Shown piece by piece: positions 45,071-54,516 of a DNA stretch of 64,000 nt. The notes below the pieces were generated by a model that saw only the letters and a list, made by a program, of their open reading frames with translations, was not told the origin of the DNA and made no database searches. Numbering within the stretch: position 1 is the first letter of the stretch; every line of letters begins with the position of its first letter. The DNA is taken from the NCBI RefSeq assembly GCF_000826525.2, contig NZ_LN651330.1, positions 248,001-312,000 of the forward strand. Reading direction: 5' to 3'. The translations under genes and the position numbers were made by a program. The stretch comes from Mobilicoccus massiliensis (GTDB lineage: Bacteria; Actinomycetota; Actinomycetes; Actinomycetales; Dermatophilaceae).

Positions 45071-46528
45071 TCACAAGGCCATGCCGACGTACTTCACCTC
45101 GAGGTACTCGTCGATGCCCTCGAACCCGCCTTCGCGTCCGAAGCCGGAGGCCTTGATGCCGCCGAACGGGGCGGCGGCGTTGGAGATGACGCCGGCGTTG
45201 ACGCCGACCAGCCCGTAGGCGAGGCACTCGGCGACGCGCATCGCCCGGGCGTGGTCGCGCGTGTAGAAGTACGACGCGAGTCCGTACTCCGTGTCGTTGG
45301 CGCGGGCGACGACGTCGTCCTCGTCGGTGAACGTCTGCAGCGCCGCGACGGGGCCGAAGATCTCCTGGCGCGCGATATCGGCGGAGGCCGGGACGTCGAG
45401 GAGCACGGTCGGGGGGAAGAAATGCCCCTCGCTGGGTACGGACTCGTCTCCGCACACCTTTCTCGCGCCCGCCGAGACCGCGTCGTCGACGAGTTCCTGC
45501 ACGCCCTTGACCGCCTTCTCGGTGATGAGCGGGCCGACCGTGACACCCTCTGTCAGGCCGTCGCCGACCTTCAACGCCCGCATCTTCTCGGCGAACTTCT
45601 CACTGAACTGCGCCGCCACCGACTCGTGCACGTAGAAGCGGTTGGCCGCCGTGCACGCCTCGCCGATGTTGCGCATCTTGGCCGCCATCGCGCCCTCGAC
45701 CGCGGCGTCGAGATCGGCGTCCTCGAACACGATGAACGGTGCGTTGCCGCCGAGCTCCATCGACAGCCGCAACAACTGCTCGGCCGACTGCTCGACGAGC
45801 TTGCGACCGACCCCCGTGGAGCCCGTGAACGTGAGCTTGCGGGCCCGCGGGTCCCGGATCAGCGGCTCCATGACCTCGTTCGACGAGCTCGTCGTGATGA
45901 CGTTGACGACCCCCTTCGGCACCCCGACCTCCTCGAGGAGGGCGACGAGCGCGAGCATCGTCAGCGGCGTCTCCGAGGCCGGCTTGACGACCATCGTGCA
46001 CCCCGCCGCGAGCGCCGGCCCGATCTTGCGGGTGCCCATGGCCAGCGGAAAGTTCCACGGCGTGATCATCAGACACGGGCCGACCGGCTGCTTCATCGTC
46101 ATCAGGCGCGAGGCACCGTTGGGTGCGGGCATGTACGAGCCGTGGATGCGCACGGCCTCCTCGGCGAACCAGCGGAAGAACTCCGCGCCGTACGTCACCT
46201 CACCCCGCGCCTCGGCCAGTGGCTTGCCCATCTCGAGCGTCATGAGCGTCGCGAAATCCTCGCTGCGCTCGACGAGCAGGTCGAATGCGGCACGCAGGAG
46301 CTCCGAACGGTCCCGCGGTGGGGTCGCCGCCCACTCGGCCTGAGCGTCCGCGGCGGCGGCGAGCGCGGCCTTGCCGTCGTCCGGAGTGGCGTCGGCGACC
46401 GAGGTGATGACCTCGCCGTTCGCCGGGTTGCGCACCTCGAACGTGGCGCCCCCGGTGGCCTCGCGCCACTCGCCGCCGATGAAGAGGCCGGTGGGCAGCT
46501 TCTCGATGAGGTTCTGGATGTCGGTCAT
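45071..46528 (-). CDS. Succinate-semialdehyde dehydrogenase-like aldehyde dehydrogenase
   Basis: The 485-aa ALDH has catalytic Cys292 in GEACTAANRF, general base Glu258 in SMELGGNAP, Asn159 in TPWNFPLAM and the cofactor segment FTGSTGVGRKL. Length and sequence fit the GabD-type NAD(P)-dependent succinate-semialdehyde dehydrogenases; the precise substrate is inferred. ATG 46528 is preceded by GAGGAGAG. Its neighbours are not obviously linked in function. Confidence 0.88.
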   Translation of the reverse strand: MTDIQNLIEKLPTGLFIGGEWREATGGATFEVRNPANGEVITSVADATPDDGKAALAAAADAQAEWAATPPRDRSELLRAAFDLLVERSEDFATLMTLEMGKPLAEARGEVTYGAEFFRWFAEEAVRIHGSYMPAPNGASRLMTMKQPVGPCLMITPWNFPLAMGTRKIGPALAAGCTMVVKPASETPLTMLALVALLEEVGVPKGVVNVITTSSSNEVMEPLIRDPRARKLTFTGSTGVGRKLVEQSAEQLLRLSMELGGNAPFIVFEDADLDAAVEGAMAAKMRNIGEACTAANRFYVHESVAAQFSEKFAEKMRALKVGDGLTEGVTVGPLITEKAVKGVQELVDDAVSAGARKVCGDESVPSEGHFFPPTVLLDVPASADIARQEIFGPVAALQTFTDEDDVVARANDTEYGLASYFYTRDHARAMRVAECLAYGLVGVNAGVISNAAAPFGGIKASGFGREGGFEGIDEYLEVKYVGMAL

Positions 46529-46787
46529 GTCTCTCCTCGTCGGGGTGGTGGACAGCGGTACTGCCCAGCATCGCCGGTATGGCGCAGACGCGCCTGGCGG
46601 GGGTGCGCTCGATCGCTCGCGTGGGCGAACCATGGGGTCACGGGCCGTCTGCCCCGGGGTGGCGATCATCGTCCCGAGCGACCGGGCCCGTCACGACGCC
46701 CTCCCTGCGGCGCTGCCGGACGCCCGCCCTCTCGAACTCACGCCTGAACGGGGACCGGCCGCGGGTGCGGCGGCTTCAGGAGGTCCG

Positions 46788-46793
46788 TACGCT
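46788..46793 (+). promoter_or_regulatory. -10 box of the DUF2236 gene, leaderless type
   Basis: TACGCT, six bases (CGACGG), GTG 46800. Confidence 0.55.
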
Positions 46794-46799
46794 CGACGG

Positions 46800-47735
46800 G
46801 TGACCATGCCACCCGCTCGACGCGCTGTCGAGCTCGTCGTCGGCGCTGCGGCCACCGCGATGCGTCGCGCACAGAATCGCCTGGGGAAGGCGCTGCGCGA
46901 CCGCGTCGCGGGTCAGGACGCGCCCGAGGCCGCCAAGCGCATCTGGCAGACACCCGGCCCGCGGTGGTTCGCCGAGGACGACCCGATCTGGATCGTCAAC
47001 CAGGACGCCGCCATGTTCCCCGGCGGCATCGCCTCGTTGCTGCTCCAGTCGTTGCACCCGCAGGCCATGGCGGGCGTGGCCGGTCACTCCGGTTACAAGG
47101 GCGACCCGTGGGGGCGCCTCCAACGGACCAGCCACTACCTCGCGACCGTGACGTTCGGGACCATCGAGCACGCGACCGAGGCCATCGACCACGTCCGCGG
47201 CATCCACGAACGCGTCCGCGGCAAGGACCACCTCGGGCGGCCCTACCGCGCGAGCGACCCCCATCTGCTGCGCTGGGTCCACGTCGCCGAGACATGGTGC
47301 TTCCTCGCCGCCCACCAGGCGTACTCCGACCGGCCCCTGACCCCGGACCAGGCGGATCTGTTCGTCGACCAGGCTCGCAAGAGCGGTGAGATGCTCGGTG
47401 GAACCGGTCTACCGCGCACCGTCGCCGAGCTGGACGCCCAGCTCGAGGCGTTCCGCCCCGAGCTCGTCGCGTCACCCGCCGCCAAGGAGGCGGCCGAGTT
47501 CCTGCTGAAGGAACCCCCTCTGCCGCTCGCCGCGAAGCCCGGGTACGCGCTGCTCGCCGCGGGTGGTATCGCGCTCCTGCCCGATTGGGCCCGAGGCGAA
47601 CTCGACATCCGGATGCCCGCGTTCGCGCGGCCGGTGGCGCGTGGGGCCGGGCGCTTCGGTGTCGCCGCCGTCCGCTGGGGCATGGCAGGTCTCGACGACG
47701 ACGAACGCCTGCGCCACGGCGACACTCCCCACTGA
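46800..47735 (+). CDS. DUF2236 (MpaB/Lcp-like) oxygenase family protein
   Basis: The 311-aa product belongs to the DUF2236 family, which includes mycophenolic-acid synthase MpaB and latex-clearing protein Lcp. Typical blocks are LLLQSLHPQAMAGVAGHSGY, TFGTIEHATEAIDHVRGIHE, YRASDPHLLRWVHVAETWC and HQAYSDRPLT; the histidines in HPQAMAG and HVAE are heme-ligand candidates. The substrate is unknown. The GTG start follows a -10 box by six bases. It ends 14 bases from the convergent glycosidase gene. Confidence 0.85.
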   Translation: MTMPPARRAVELVVGAAATAMRRAQNRLGKALRDRVAGQDAPEAAKRIWQTPGPRWFAEDDPIWIVNQDAAMFPGGIASLLLQSLHPQAMAGVAGHSGYKGDPWGRLQRTSHYLATVTFGTIEHATEAIDHVRGIHERVRGKDHLGRPYRASDPHLLRWVHVAETWCFLAAHQAYSDRPLTPDQADLFVDQARKSGEMLGGTGLPRTVAELDAQLEAFRPELVASPAAKEAAEFLLKEPPLPLAAKPGYALLAAGGIALLPDWARGELDIRMPAFARPVARGAGRFGVAAVRWGMAGLDDDERLRHGDTPH

Positions 47736-47749
47736 CGCGCGAACGGGGA

Positions 47750-49912
47750 TCAGGCGACGGTGAAGGTGCTCACGTGGGAGTCGTCCTCGCTGGAGGTGCC
47801 CACGTAGACCGTGAACTCCCCGGAGGGCACGACGAATCCGTGCTCCGCGCAACTCCACACCGACAGCGGGTGGTGGGTGGCCTGCGGATCGACGACGATC
47901 TCGACGCTCTGGGAGGCACCCGCGGCGACCCGAACCTTCTCGAAGGCCACGAGACGCTTGGGCGGCTGACCCGTGCCGCCGGGCACGCCGAGGTACACCT
48001 GGACGACCTCGGCGCCGTCGACATCGCCGGTGTTGGTCACCGTCGCCCGCACGATGACGGGCACCGATCCCGGCGTCGCGCCGGCGTCCACCGAGACCCC
48101 CGACACCTCGAACGACGTGTACGACAGGCCGTGCCCGAACGCGAACAGCGGGCGCACGTCGTTCGCCTGATGCCAGCGGTACCCCATCTGCAGGCCCTCG
48201 CTGTACGTGATCGTGTCGTAGCCCTCGCCCAGGTTCACGCCGGGGTAACGCTCCTCGTGGCCGTGGACCAGGGTGTCCTCGCCCCAGCGGGGGTACGTGG
48301 TTGGCACCTTGCCGCTCGGGTTCACCTTGCCGAGCAGCAGGTCGGCGACGACGTGACCGTCCTCCGCGCCCTGGTTCCACACCTCGATGACGGCCCTGGC
48401 GGCGTCGATCCACGGCAGCAGCACGGGGGCCGAGTTCTTGAGGACGACGACCGTGCGCTCGTTGGCACCCAGGAGGCGCGTGATCATGTCGGACTGGCGG
48501 CGCGGCATGTCCATGCTCGGCATGTCGGCCCCCTCGGTGGCGATCAACCCGGCCATGACGACCACGACGTCGGCGCCCTTCGCCGCCTTGACCGCGGCGT
48601 CGAGGTTGGACAGGTCCTCCTCGACGATGAAGCTGCTCACCGTGGCCGACCCGCCGAGCTCCGCGACGACGTCGATGAATCCCGGCTCCGGGTCCACGGT
48701 GTACAGCGGGTCCACCTTGGACGAACCGCCGCCACCCTGCGTCGCGGTGGCCGCGTATCGGGCCTGGCCGACGATGAGGATCGAACCCGCGTCCTTGTCG
48801 AGGGGCAGGAGGCGCTCGCCGTGGGCGTCGTCGTTCTTGAGGAGCACGGCCATGTCGGCGCCGATGCGACGCGCGATCGCGCCGTTCCGCTGCGCGTCGA
48901 TCTCGACGGGGGCGTACGGCCGGCCGAACTGGCCGAACCGGAACATCTGCGTGTACCGGCGTACGAGCGCCCGGTCGACGAGTTCGATCTCGAGGCTCGT
49001 GTCATCGAGCGCGTTCTTGATGTTCTCCTGGTTCAGCCACTTGGCGTCGGGCATCTCGTGGTCGAGCCCGGCGTTGAGTGACGCCGCGGCCGAGCGGGTC
49101 GACCAGAAGTCGGACTGGACGTAACCCTCGAAACCCCAGTCCCGGCGCAGGACGTCGTTGAGCAGGTAGCGGTGCTCGGTGGCGTAGGTGCCGCGGACCC
49201 GGTTGTAGGCGCTCATGATGGCCGCGACCTGCCCGTCCTTGACGCACATCTCGAACGGCAGGAGGTACATCTCTCGCAGCACGTACTCGTCGACCTCGAC
49301 GTTGGTGCGAAACCGTTCGTGTTCCTGGTCGTTGACCACGTAGTGCTTGGCCATGGCGATGATTCCGTGGCTCTGGATGGCCTTGGTGACCTCTACGCCC
49401 ATGACGCCGGTCAGGTACGGGTCCTCGGAGAAGTACTCGAAGTTGCGGCCGGCGGTGGCGGTGCGGTGCAGGCAGACTCCGGGACCTTCGAGGACGTGCT
49501 GTCCGAGGGCGGCTGCCTCGTCACCGATGATGTCGCCGTACTCGTGGGCGAGCCGGGGGTCGAAGGAGGCCGCGACGCCGATGGTCATGGGCAACGCCGT
49601 CGCGGGCGGGGACGGGGTGCCGTCGCCCATGCCGACGCCGACCGGGCCGTTCGTGATGCGAAAGCGCGGGATGCCGAGTTCGTCGATGGCGGCGACGTGA
49701 CGTTCGATGCGGATCTGCGCGGTGAGTTGGGCCATGCCCTCCTCGTCCTCGGGGTCGATGGCGTTCGACATGCCGTAGATGTCGATGGTCTCCATCGCGC
49801 CGTGCAGTTGGGAGATCTTCTGCTCGAGCGTCATGGCCTGCACGAGGGCGAGGGCCCGCTCACGGGGCGTGAGGTCCTCGTTCATCCAGGGGTGCGCGTC
49901 GTGGTCACTCAT
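47750..49912 (-). CDS. Glycoside hydrolase family 3 beta-glucosidase
   Basis: The 720-aa product has a GH3 N-terminal barrel with substrate-binding KHYVVNDQE (189-197) and nucleophile Asp268 in YVQSDFWST, a C-terminal alpha/beta sandwich (VVVVMAGLIATEGADMPSMD) and a fibronectin-III-like end (VTNTGDVDGAEVVQVYLG). There is no signal peptide, so it should act inside the cell on imported oligosaccharides. ATG 49912 is selected by GGAGAGCC. Specificity (beta-glucoside, xyloside or other) cannot be read from sequence. Confidence 0.92.
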   Translation of the reverse strand: MSDHDAHPWMNEDLTPRERALALVQAMTLEQKISQLHGAMETIDIYGMSNAIDPEDEEGMAQLTAQIRIERHVAAIDELGIPRFRITNGPVGVGMGDGTPSPPATALPMTIGVAASFDPRLAHEYGDIIGDEAAALGQHVLEGPGVCLHRTATAGRNFEYFSEDPYLTGVMGVEVTKAIQSHGIIAMAKHYVVNDQEHERFRTNVEVDEYVLREMYLLPFEMCVKDGQVAAIMSAYNRVRGTYATEHRYLLNDVLRRDWGFEGYVQSDFWSTRSAAASLNAGLDHEMPDAKWLNQENIKNALDDTSLEIELVDRALVRRYTQMFRFGQFGRPYAPVEIDAQRNGAIARRIGADMAVLLKNDDAHGERLLPLDKDAGSILIVGQARYAATATQGGGGSSKVDPLYTVDPEPGFIDVVAELGGSATVSSFIVEEDLSNLDAAVKAAKGADVVVVMAGLIATEGADMPSMDMPRRQSDMITRLLGANERTVVVLKNSAPVLLPWIDAARAVIEVWNQGAEDGHVVADLLLGKVNPSGKVPTTYPRWGEDTLVHGHEERYPGVNLGEGYDTITYSEGLQMGYRWHQANDVRPLFAFGHGLSYTSFEVSGVSVDAGATPGSVPVIVRATVTNTGDVDGAEVVQVYLGVPGGTGQPPKRLVAFEKVRVAAGASQSVEIVVDPQATHHPLSVWSCAEHGFVVPSGEFTVYVGTSSEDDSHVSTFTVA

Positions 49913-50045
49913 GGCTCTCCTTCGTCTCTCGCTTGTCGTCATCCTTGGCCACGCAGGCGGACCTCGTCCCGTTGTTGCACAGGGTTTCCCTGTGGGGATC
50001 GCCGCCGGAGGAGTCGACGCGGCCCCGATGCGATAGGGATGGGGG

Positions 50046-50906
50046 ATGCGACCGCGCCTGCCCGACGAGCTCGTCGACGGACTCGAGATCCGCGACGCCA
50101 CACCGGTGTCCGGTGGAGACATCGCCGATGCCTACCGGATCGAGACCCCGGACGGCCCTCTGTTCTGCAAGACGTCCCGGCACCCCACCCCGGCGATGTT
50201 CGCCCGTGAGGCCGACGGGCTGCGCGAACTACGGGAGCACGCGCCCGACTGGATCGGGGTCCCGGAGGTCGTGCGCGAGAGCGACTCGGGCCTGGTCCTC
50301 GAGTGGATCGAGCTGGGAGGTCGACGCAGCTCCGAGACCGAGGCCACGCTCGGCCGCGGCCTGGCGCACCTGCACCGCACGACGAACGCGACCTTCGGTG
50401 GCCTCGGCACGGAGAAGGCCGGGTACATCGGTTCGATGCCCGTCGACCTCACCCCGACGACGGACTGGCCGGAGTTCTACCTGACCCGGCGCTTGCGGCC
50501 CCTGGTCGAGGCGGCGGTGCAGGCGGGCAGTCTCGACCCCGACGCGCGCCAGGTGCTCGACCGGCTCGAACCCCGGGTCGCCGACCTGTGCGGCCCGACC
50601 GAGCCTCCCGCTCTCGTCCACGGCGATCTGTGGGCCGGCAACAGAGTGGTCGATGCCGCGGGTCGCAACTGGCTCATCGACCCGGCCTGTCACTACGCCC
50701 ACCGCGAGATCGACCTCGCGATGATGCACCTGTTCGGCGGATTCGGCCCCGAGGCCTTCGCGGCGTACGACGAACACCATCCCCTCGGAGAGGGTTGGCG
50801 CGAGCGGATCGAGTGGTACCAACTCGTGCCGCTGCTCGTGCACGCCGTCCTCTTCGGCGGCGGATACGGCGTATCGGCTCTGTCGACGATGCGTCGATAC
50901 GCCTGA
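50046..50906 (+). CDS. Fructosamine kinase/aminoglycoside phosphotransferase-like protein
   Basis: The 286-aa product has the fructosamine-3-kinase fold: SGGDIADAYRIETPDGPLFC with the ATP-binding Lys in CKTS, LGRGLAHLHRTTNATFGG, the catalytic loop ALVHGDLWAGNRVV (Asp and Asn) and the metal-binding LIDPACHYAHREIDLAMM. The family phosphorylates ketoamines formed by glycation; the bacterial substrate is inferred. Confidence 0.88.
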   Translation: MRPRLPDELVDGLEIRDATPVSGGDIADAYRIETPDGPLFCKTSRHPTPAMFAREADGLRELREHAPDWIGVPEVVRESDSGLVLEWIELGGRRSSETEATLGRGLAHLHRTTNATFGGLGTEKAGYIGSMPVDLTPTTDWPEFYLTRRLRPLVEAAVQAGSLDPDARQVLDRLEPRVADLCGPTEPPALVHGDLWAGNRVVDAAGRNWLIDPACHYAHREIDLAMMHLFGGFGPEAFAAYDEHHPLGEGWRERIEWYQLVPLLVHAVLFGGGYGVSALSTMRRYA

Positions 50907-51082
50907 CGCCGGACCTGAGACCCCTCTGGCGAACGGTCCGTGGCGCCCCCGCGCATCCTCACGGCCCGCGGGTAGCGCTACTCCACGCACTGATTCGACG
51001 CCCAGTCGACCTGGCGGTCTTCGATGTTCGTCAGGTGGGCAGGGGTCTTGTCGTCCGCGTCCGTCGCGACCATCCTTCGTTC

Positions 51083-51721
51083 ATGGAGCCCCGTCGCAGT
51101 TTTCTCGACACCACCGACGCCGTCGCTGAGCTCGTCTCGCGGGTACGGCCCGACGTTCTCGCCGGCCCGGGGCTCGGTGCCTGGGACATGCGCGGCCTCA
51201 TCGGCCACACGAGCCGTGCGATGTCGACGGTGATCACCTATCTCAAGATGCCGGCGACCACCGTGACCTGCCCCGACCCGCGCGCTTACTACGTGTGGAT
51301 CGCCGACTCCGAGAACCAGGACGACAAGATCGCCCAACGCGGCGTGGAGGCGGGCACGGCCCTCGGTGACGACATCCCGGGCGCGTTCGCCGGGCTCGCG
51401 CGTCAGGTGCGGGGAGTGCTCGACAAGATCCCCATGAACGTCGACCCCGTCGTCTCCACGCTCGCCGGCGGCATGCTGCTCTCCCACTACCTGCCCACGC
51501 GCACGTTCGAACTCATCGTCCACGGCTACGACATCGCCCGCGCCGCCGACATCGAGTTCGCCCCGCACCCCGAGGTCGTCGCCGAGACGGTGGCCTTGGC
51601 CGCTCGCATCGGTGTCGCGCTGGGGCACGGCCCCGCCCTCGTGCCGGTCCTCACCGGGCGTGGGAGTTGGAACGAGTCCTCGGTGTTCTCGCGGGCGGTC
51701 ATCCCCGGCGACACCGCGTAG
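51083..51721 (+). CDS. Maleylpyruvate isomerase/DinB-like family protein
   Basis: The 212-aa product matches the actinobacterial TIGR03083 type (mycothiol-dependent maleylpyruvate isomerase N-terminal fold): GLGAWDMRGLIGHTSRAMST supplies a first metal histidine and TRTFELIVHGYDIARA a second. The mycothiol link fits the msh genes in the window, but the substrate is unknown. ATG 51083 lies six bases after CATCCT. A 176-base gap precedes it. Confidence 0.78.
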   Translation: MEPRRSFLDTTDAVAELVSRVRPDVLAGPGLGAWDMRGLIGHTSRAMSTVITYLKMPATTVTCPDPRAYYVWIADSENQDDKIAQRGVEAGTALGDDIPGAFAGLARQVRGVLDKIPMNVDPVVSTLAGGMLLSHYLPTRTFELIVHGYDIARAADIEFAPHPEVVAETVALAARIGVALGHGPALVPVLTGRGSWNESSVFSRAVIPGDTA

Positions 51722-51731
51722 CGACGTCGGC

Positions 51732-51737
51732 GAGAAT
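51732..51737 (+). promoter_or_regulatory. -10-like box of the YqeY gene
   Basis: GAGAAT, six bases (GGGCGC), ATG 51744. It fits the spacing seen elsewhere but has G at the first position. Confidence 0.4.
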
Positions 51738-51743
51738 GGGCGC

Positions 51744-52196
51744 ATGAGCCTCAAGGAATCGATCCAGGGCGACCTGCACACCGCGATTCGCGAACGCGAC
51801 CAGGTCCGCTCCGCCACCCTTCGGCTGGCCCTCACCGCCATCACGAACGCGGAGGTCGGCGGCAAGGAACACCGCGAGCTCACCGACGACGACGTCCTCG
51901 CCGTGCTCGGCAAGGAGGCCAAGAAGCGCAAGGAGTCCGCGACCGCCTACGACGACGCCGGTCGTCCCGAACTCGCCGAGCGGGAGCGTGCCGAGCTCGC
52001 CGTGCTCGAGACCTACCTGCCCGCCCAACTCGACGACGCCGAACTCGACCGCATCGCCGCCGACGCCGTCGCCTCGACGGGTGCGACCGGCATGGCGCAG
52101 ATGGGGCAGGTCATGAAGGCCGCCCAGGCCCAGGTCGCCGGGCGCGCCGAAGGTGGGCGGGTTGCCGCAGCGGTCAAGAAGGCGCTCGCCGGCTGA
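51744..52196 (+). CDS. GatB/YqeY domain protein
   Basis: The 150-aa YqeY-like protein starts MSLKESIQGDLHTAIRERD and contains RSATLRLALTAITNAEV and LETYLPAQLDDAEL, the stand-alone version of the GatB C-terminal domain that binds tRNA in amidotransferases. The cellular role of stand-alone YqeY is not defined. Only 22 bases separate it from the preceding gene. Confidence 0.9.
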   Translation: MSLKESIQGDLHTAIRERDQVRSATLRLALTAITNAEVGGKEHRELTDDDVLAVLGKEAKKRKESATAYDDAGRPELAERERAELAVLETYLPAQLDDAELDRIAADAVASTGATGMAQMGQVMKAAQAQVAGRAEGGRVAAAVKKALAG

Positions 52197-52368
52197 GCGT
52201 CGTGTGGCGCCGGTCGTGTCCTCTCGGCCGGCGCCCGCGGCGTTGCCCCGGTCGGCACCTCACGGGCGCAGAACGACGCGGCGCTCCTGAAGCGTCGCCG
52301 TGAGGTATGCGTGGCGGGTCACCCCCGGCGTTGCTCAGGTCGACCTCGCAACTGCCGTAGGTGAAATC

Positions 52369-53070
52369 ATGAGCTCGCCACGCCGTGACATCGCCGAGGC
52401 CGAGGCCCGTATGCGCGTGACGTTCGGGACGCGCACCGCCATCAAGAACCTGCACGAGATCATCGATCCCGAGGAGACGGTGCAGGAGTTGGCCGCGTGC
52501 CTCTACGCCGGTGGTGACGGGCTGCTCATCCTCACCGACAAGCGCGTCATGGGCCTGCGGGACGACTACTCCAAGTACCACTACCGCGACCACGACCTGG
52601 CCGGCGTGCAGAAGCTCGACTACGACCCCGTCGTGCACGACGGCTTCGCCCTCACCACTGCCTCGGGCCGACTGGTCGTGCGCAAGATGCACGTCGAGGA
52701 CTCCGGTCGGCTCGTCGCGCGACTGCGCGAACTCGTGCCCGGTCTCGTGCTCGAGGTCACCCGGCCCGGCACCCGCGGCCGGGTGCCCATCCGCAGGGAG
52801 GCGCTGCGTGCGCCACGACCGGCCGCCGCGCCGGCCGAAGCCCCCGCGACCCCCGGTGTCGACGTCCCCGCGGCCGCCGCCGCTCAGGCCGACGCGGCCG
52901 ACGCCGCCACGATCGCCGCAGCTCCCGGACCCGTTCCCGCACCCGTGGCGGCTCAGGCCGACGCCGACAAGGGCGTGCTCATGGGTGTACTCGCCGACCT
53001 GCACGCCAAGGGGCTGCTCACCGACGCCGAGCTCGCCGCCAAGCTGGCCCAGGTCGCGGCCAAGCCCTGA
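52369..53070 (+). CDS. PH-like and SHOCT domain protein
   Basis: The 233-aa product has an N-terminal bacterial PH-like domain (DGLLILTDKRVMGLRDDYSK; LTTASGRLVVRKMHVED), an Ala/Pro linker and a C-terminal SHOCT helix hairpin (VLADLHAKGLLTDAELAAKL). These proteins are soluble or membrane-associated with unknown function. ATG 52369 is preferred because it follows AGGTGA. Repeat array D begins soon after the stop. Confidence 0.78.
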   Translation: MSSPRRDIAEAEARMRVTFGTRTAIKNLHEIIDPEETVQELAACLYAGGDGLLILTDKRVMGLRDDYSKYHYRDHDLAGVQKLDYDPVVHDGFALTTASGRLVVRKMHVEDSGRLVARLRELVPGLVLEVTRPGTRGRVPIRREALRAPRPAAAPAEAPATPGVDVPAAAAAQADAADAATIAAAPGPVPAPVAAQADADKGVLMGVLADLHAKGLLTDAELAAKLAQVAAKP

Positions 53071-53107
53071 CCCGGCGAGAACACGCCCCGCGCAGGCCCG
53101 TGAAAGC

Positions 53108-53160
53108 GCCCGGACAGGCGTGTCCACCCGGCTTCATGGGGTGAAGACGCCTGTCCGAGC
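53108..53160. repeat. Palindromic repeat copy D (single hairpin)
   Basis: Arms 53108-53129 and 53139-53160 pair over about 20 of 22 positions around a 9-base loop. It fills the tail-to-tail gap between the SHOCT gene and the acyl-CoA dehydrogenase; three bases separate the right arm from the dehydrogenase stop (TGA CCT GCTCGGACAGG on the minus strand). Confidence 0.85.
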
Positions 53161-53163
53161 AGG

Positions 53164-54306
53164 TCACTTGAGCAGGTGGCGGGAGATGACGAGGCGCTGG
53201 ATCTGGTTGGTGCCCTCGAAGATCTGGGTGACCTTGGCCTCGCGCATGTAGCGCTCGACCGGGTAGTCCTTCGTGTAGCCGTAACCGCCGAAGACCTGCA
53301 CGGCGTCGGTCGTCACCCGCATCGCGGCGTCGGTGCAGATCATCTTGGCGACCGAGGCCTCCTTGCTCATCGCCTTGCCGGCGTCCTTGAGCCGGGCGGC
53401 GTGCAGGTAGCTCGCGCGAGCGCTGGTGACGGCGGCCTCCATCTCGGCGAGGAGGAACGCGAGACCCTGGAACTCCGCGATCGGCCGGCCGAACGCCTTG
53501 CGCTCCTTCGCGTAGGCCACGGCCTGGTCGAGGGCGGCCTGGGCGAGTCCCGTCGCAGCGGCCGCGATGCCGAGGCGACCCGCGTCGAGCGCCGACAGCG
53601 CGATCGTCATCCCTTGGCCCTCCGCGCCGACGAGGTGGTCGGCCGGGAGGCGCACGTCGTTGAAGATGACCTGCCCGACGGTGTCGCAGTCGAGGCCCAT
53701 CTTGCGCTCCGGTGGCGCGAACTCCAGGCCAGCGGTGCCGGAGGGGACGTGGAAGCACGACAGGCCACGGGGCCCGTCGTCGCTCGTGCGCGCGAAGGTC
53801 GTGTAGAAGTCGGCGTGGCCGGCGTGCGAGATCCACGCCTTGACGCCGTTGAGCACGTACTCGTCGCCCTCGCGGCGGGCACGCGTCGAGATGGCCGCGA
53901 CGTCGGATCCGGCGTCCGGCTCCGAGAGGCAGTACGCGCCGAGTTGGCTGCCGTCGAGCATGGATTCGAGGAACCGGGACTTCTGTTCGTCACTGCCGAA
54001 CGCGAAGATCGGATTGCACGTCAGCGAGTGCACCGACACCCCGACCGCCACGCTCATCCATGCCGAGGCGATCTCTTCGAGCGCCTGCAGGTAGACCTCG
54101 TACGGCTGCCCGCCGCCGCCGACCTCTTCCGGGTAGGGGAGGGTCAGCAGCCCCTGGTCGCCGAGGAACCGGAAGATCTCGCGCGGGAACTCCGCCCGGG
54201 CCTCCATCTCGTCGACGATCGGACGAAGGCGGTCGTCGCAGACCTCTCGGGTCATGGCGATGAGGTCCTCGGCCTCCGAACTGGGCAGGAGTCGCGTAGC
54301 AGTCAT
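53164..54306 (-). CDS. Acyl-CoA dehydrogenase
   Basis: The 380-aa flavoprotein carries out alpha,beta-dehydrogenation of acyl-CoA. FAD and substrate motifs are visible: YCLSEPDAGSDVAAI, WISHAGHADFY, RKAFGRPIAEFQGLAF and the C-terminal QIFEGTNQIQRLVISR, whose Glu364 is the likely catalytic base (short/medium-chain type). ATG 54306 lies six bases after TACGCT on the minus strand, so the message is probably leaderless. The electron-transfer partners are not in the window. Confidence 0.92.
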   Translation of the reverse strand: MTATRLLPSSEAEDLIAMTREVCDDRLRPIVDEMEARAEFPREIFRFLGDQGLLTLPYPEEVGGGGQPYEVYLQALEEIASAWMSVAVGVSVHSLTCNPIFAFGSDEQKSRFLESMLDGSQLGAYCLSEPDAGSDVAAISTRARREGDEYVLNGVKAWISHAGHADFYTTFARTSDDGPRGLSCFHVPSGTAGLEFAPPERKMGLDCDTVGQVIFNDVRLPADHLVGAEGQGMTIALSALDAGRLGIAAAATGLAQAALDQAVAYAKERKAFGRPIAEFQGLAFLLAEMEAAVTSARASYLHAARLKDAGKAMSKEASVAKMICTDAAMRVTTDAVQVFGGYGYTKDYPVERYMREAKVTQIFEGTNQIQRLVISRHLLK

Positions 54307-54312
54307 GGCGCC

Positions 54313-54318
54313 AGCGTA
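54313..54318 (-). promoter_or_regulatory. -10 box of the acyl-CoA dehydrogenase gene, leaderless type
   Basis: On the minus strand TACGCT, six bases (GGCGCC), ATG 54306. Confidence 0.6.
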
Positions 54319-54504
54319 GGTGACCCCCCCCGGCGGGGAGGGCGGTCGAGGTGGATCGACTCGGCAGGCAGAAGAGGCGGGCGGGAGCGAGGCTCGCGCG
54401 GGGCATGGTGCCGGCCCCTCCCGGCTCGTCGACCCGCTGCGGGCGAGCGGCCGTAGGAGGGTGAGGATGCGTCTCGCGAGGGCTGAAACGCGCGCGAATG
54501 CGGG

Positions 54505-54510
54505 TACAGT
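54505..54510 (+). promoter_or_regulatory. -10 box of the molybdate operon, leaderless type
   Basis: TACAGT, six bases (CTCAGT), ATG 54517. It should drive the regulator and modABC together. Confidence 0.6.
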
Positions 54511-54516
54511 CTCAGT

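Noticed and set aside
44822..46747. Rightward 641-codon frame opposite the aldehyde dehydrogenase
   Set aside because: Antisense shadow of a strongly conserved gene, with Arg/His/Leu-rich low-information sequence.
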